Source: Psilocybe azurescens
Taxonomy: Eukaryota; Basidiomycota; Agaricomycetes; Agaricales; Agrocybaceae
Assembly: GCA_023853785.1 (NCBI GenBank)
Contig: JAJIRX010000622.1
Location: 310,001-374,000 of the forward strand
Length of the DNA: 64,000 bases
Direction of reading: 5' to 3'
The translations under genes were made by a program, and so were the position numbers. Below, piece after piece: positions 59,820 through 64,000 of the stretch (the first letter of the stretch is position 1; every line of letters starts with the position of its first letter). A model generated the notes under the pieces. The model saw only the letters and a list, made by a program, of their open reading frames with translations. It did not search any database and was not told the DNA's origin.

Positions 59820-60185
59820 TCAATGATATATTATACCTTTTGTCCTATTCTTGGATGTTGAGAAGCATTCTATCTCTCCTTGTGGTCCATATTTTACCCC
59901 GATGTTCGACTCGCAAACGCCTATGTATTTCAACTTGCGTATACCCGGTACCGGCTCAGTGAGATTGGGAAGATCGGAATACCCCTGAAGGTCTCGAAGA
60001 CCATTCGAGCTCGAGCCTCCAAAACCCACGTGGCACTCGCCTCTACTGCACAACTGGAACAGACAACTGACACCTAGGCTTCCTGTACTTATTTGATTTT
60101 GGCAGTTTTGGACTTGCAAAGGCGAAGGCAAAGAAAGAGCAAACAAACATGTGACAACGACAAAGCGATCGGTAGGTAAGCACAT
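59820..60185 (-). CDS. candidate small secreted Cys-containing protein
   Basis: From the Met at 60185 the frame encodes 121 aa with a signal-peptide-like start (MCLPTDRFVVVTCLFALSLP). A mature part follows with cysteines in QNCQNQ, VSCLFQLCSRGECHVGF, GVCESN and IECFST. It is uninterrupted to the stop at 59820. No family is recognised. Size, signal and cysteine content fit fungal small secreted proteins, but length and position alone could also give such a frame by chance. A longer version from 60272 would hide the signal peptide. Confidence 0.4.
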   Translation of the reverse strand: MCLPTDRFVVVTCLFALSLPSPLQVQNCQNQISTGSLGVSCLFQLCSRGECHVGFGGSSSNGLRDLQGYSDLPNLTEPVPGIRKLKYIGVCESNIGVKYGPQGEIECFSTSKNRTKGIIYH

Positions 60186-60812
60186 GTCCGTTTCCCGGAG
60201 TTTCCATTGCGACACTGATCTTTGAGGCTTCAAAACTTTGAAGGCCGGGAAATGACATGGCATCGGTTTCATGGATACTTCTTGTATTAGTTATTTGCAA
60301 CCCGCAATCGGGAATGGAGAAGTCTGAGCAGAAAAAATGTTCGGCCAGATGTTCTGTAAAGCTTCTCGATCATATGCTTTGAAAGTTGGCTCTTCTTGAG
60401 GCAATCATTTCTATCCCGTTCCACAAGCTGTTGACCCGGCCGTGAAGCAAAGGGGGGTGAGCGAAGCGAATCCCCCCGACGCGTAGCGGCGGGTCATAAA
60501 GCTTGTTCCAATCAGAGGGACTTGATTACGCATGCACGCACCGTTGAGCGGACTCTTCAGTCTTGGCTCAGAACTCAGGCGGCTACGCTTGGCTACGATT
60601 TGAACAATTCCAATATCAGAAGTTAGAATTCATAGTCTATGAAGATCCCATAGAAGGCCCATGAACACTCGTGAACGGGGACACCTGTAAGAGTTTGTTA
60701 GATAACACTCAAGATCTTGTGGTCTGCAAGACGCCGATACGATATGATAGAATTGACATTAGTTGTTGAACAATCAAAAGATATTAGATTGCGAAAAAAA
60801 GTCTACTTAGCT
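60186..60812. other. intergenic with GC-rich hairpin
   Basis: It contains the nested hairpin at 60432-60496 described separately. Otherwise it holds the 3' flank of RIX7 and no visible gene. Confidence 0.4.
60432..60496. repeat. GC-rich nested inverted repeat (double hairpin)
   Basis: The outer arms TGACCCGGCCG and CGGCGGGTCA pair imperfectly. Inside, GGGGGG (60452-60457) pairs with CCCCCC (60472-60477) around TGAGCGAAGCGAAT. It is a compact 65-nt foldable GC island in AT-rich surroundings. Such double hairpins are typical of fungal organelle DNA, so a mitochondrial origin or a small mobile hairpin element is possible. Confidence 0.6.
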
Positions 60813-63442
<2,630 letters not shown>

Positions 63443-64000
63443 CTATCTATGTCTCTATAAATGAAACTATCAATATAATAGAATAAAATACGCACTGATG
63501 CCTCCATACTTGTCCCAATCCCCTTCTACCTTATTTTATCTTGAAGATATGAGGTCAATATCATGTTCTCGTCAACGGCCTAAATTTTGGTGCTTGGCAA
63601 GTTTGTCTGGAACAAACAACCAGACATGGCAATTACGAGTGATCTGTCAAACCAGGAAGAAAACAGCGCATCCTGATTTAAAAACGTCTTATTGGTTGTA
63701 AAGTGTGGACTGTTGTCAGCACACGCCACGCTGCAAGGCAGCTTGCTTTGTTCATTACCAAAGGCTTTCTGTGACCTGCTCCCAACCTGCTCCACTATTT
63801 GTTGATATCCTTCGAACAAAATTTTAAATGCGATTAATTTGGTGACAAGCCATTCTCGACACTGCATATTGTTTGAAGATTGACACATATCTACGTGTAC
63901 TTGTGCTGGATTCCCGGGTCGAGGTATCGTAAACGGTCTCCAGGGCTCCAACGTGGCGACACTCTATTTGTTGTTGAAGAAAAAGGAAAAATTTAGGCGT
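63443..64000. other. 5' part of RIX7 locus and window edge
   Basis: On the minus strand, VEGDWDKYGGI at about 63490-63525 fits a short N-terminal RIX7 exon. A 123-aa minus frame (63951-63580) with a helical N-terminal half is of unknown relevance. It may hold further N-terminal exons or be non-coding. Confidence 0.35.

Overview
This window is nuclear DNA of a filamentous basidiomycete, most likely an agaricomycete. Genes are broken by many short (about 45-60 bp) GT-AG introns. The gene families fit this group: NACHT NLR of the NWD2 type, DUF6533 membrane proteins, an expanded F-box family and a Ty3/gypsy retroelement. No ribosomal or tRNA gene was found.

Layout: 1-5 kb holds the 3' part of an unrecognised multi-exon gene (+) and an Arg/Asp-rich protein (-). 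5.2-11.2 kb holds a hairpin-ended repeat, GUP1 (MBOAT acyltransferase, +), a secreted cationic protein (+) and F-box gene copy 1 (-). 11.9-14.4 kb is a 24-exon formamidase (-). 15.25-15.74 kb is a TA-flanked MITE. 16.1-25.6 kb is a complete 9.46-kb LTR retrotransposon with a 5-bp target duplication and almost identical LTRs. 25.8-34.4 kb holds F-box copies 2 and 3 (+), a peroxisomal KAPA-synthase (BioF) gene (-) and a PD-(D/E)XK-like gene (-). 34.4-37.8 kb is gene-poor and carries duplicated segments, including a truncated BioF copy. 38-42 kb holds POP5 (-) and an NLR (-). 42.2-43.2 kb holds two gene relics. 43.9-45.9 kb is a TPR protein (-). 48.2-50.1 kb is a secreted ricin-B-type lectin protein (+). 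50.9-54.1 kb holds a divergent pair, TMEM53/DUF829 (-) and PPE1 (protein phosphatase methylesterase, +). 54.3-60.2 kb holds one DUF6533 gene, one decayed copy and a small Cys-rich secreted candidate. 60.8 kb to the window end is RIX7 (double AAA ATPase, -).

The housekeeping genes (GUP1, POP5, PPE1, RIX7, formamidase, BioF) are interleaved with lineage-specific and repetitive material. POP5 and RIX7 both serve rRNA/ribosome maturation but are not adjacent. There is no obvious metabolic cluster.

A recurring oddity is that many otherwise conserved genes carry single-base frame breaks, often at homopolymer runs. The set includes RIX7, which is essential in yeast, and the young retroelement. This points to uncorrected sequencing/assembly indels at least as much as to pseudogenes. 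Exon coordinates were read by eye from splice motifs and protein family patterns; they have not been checked against transcripts.
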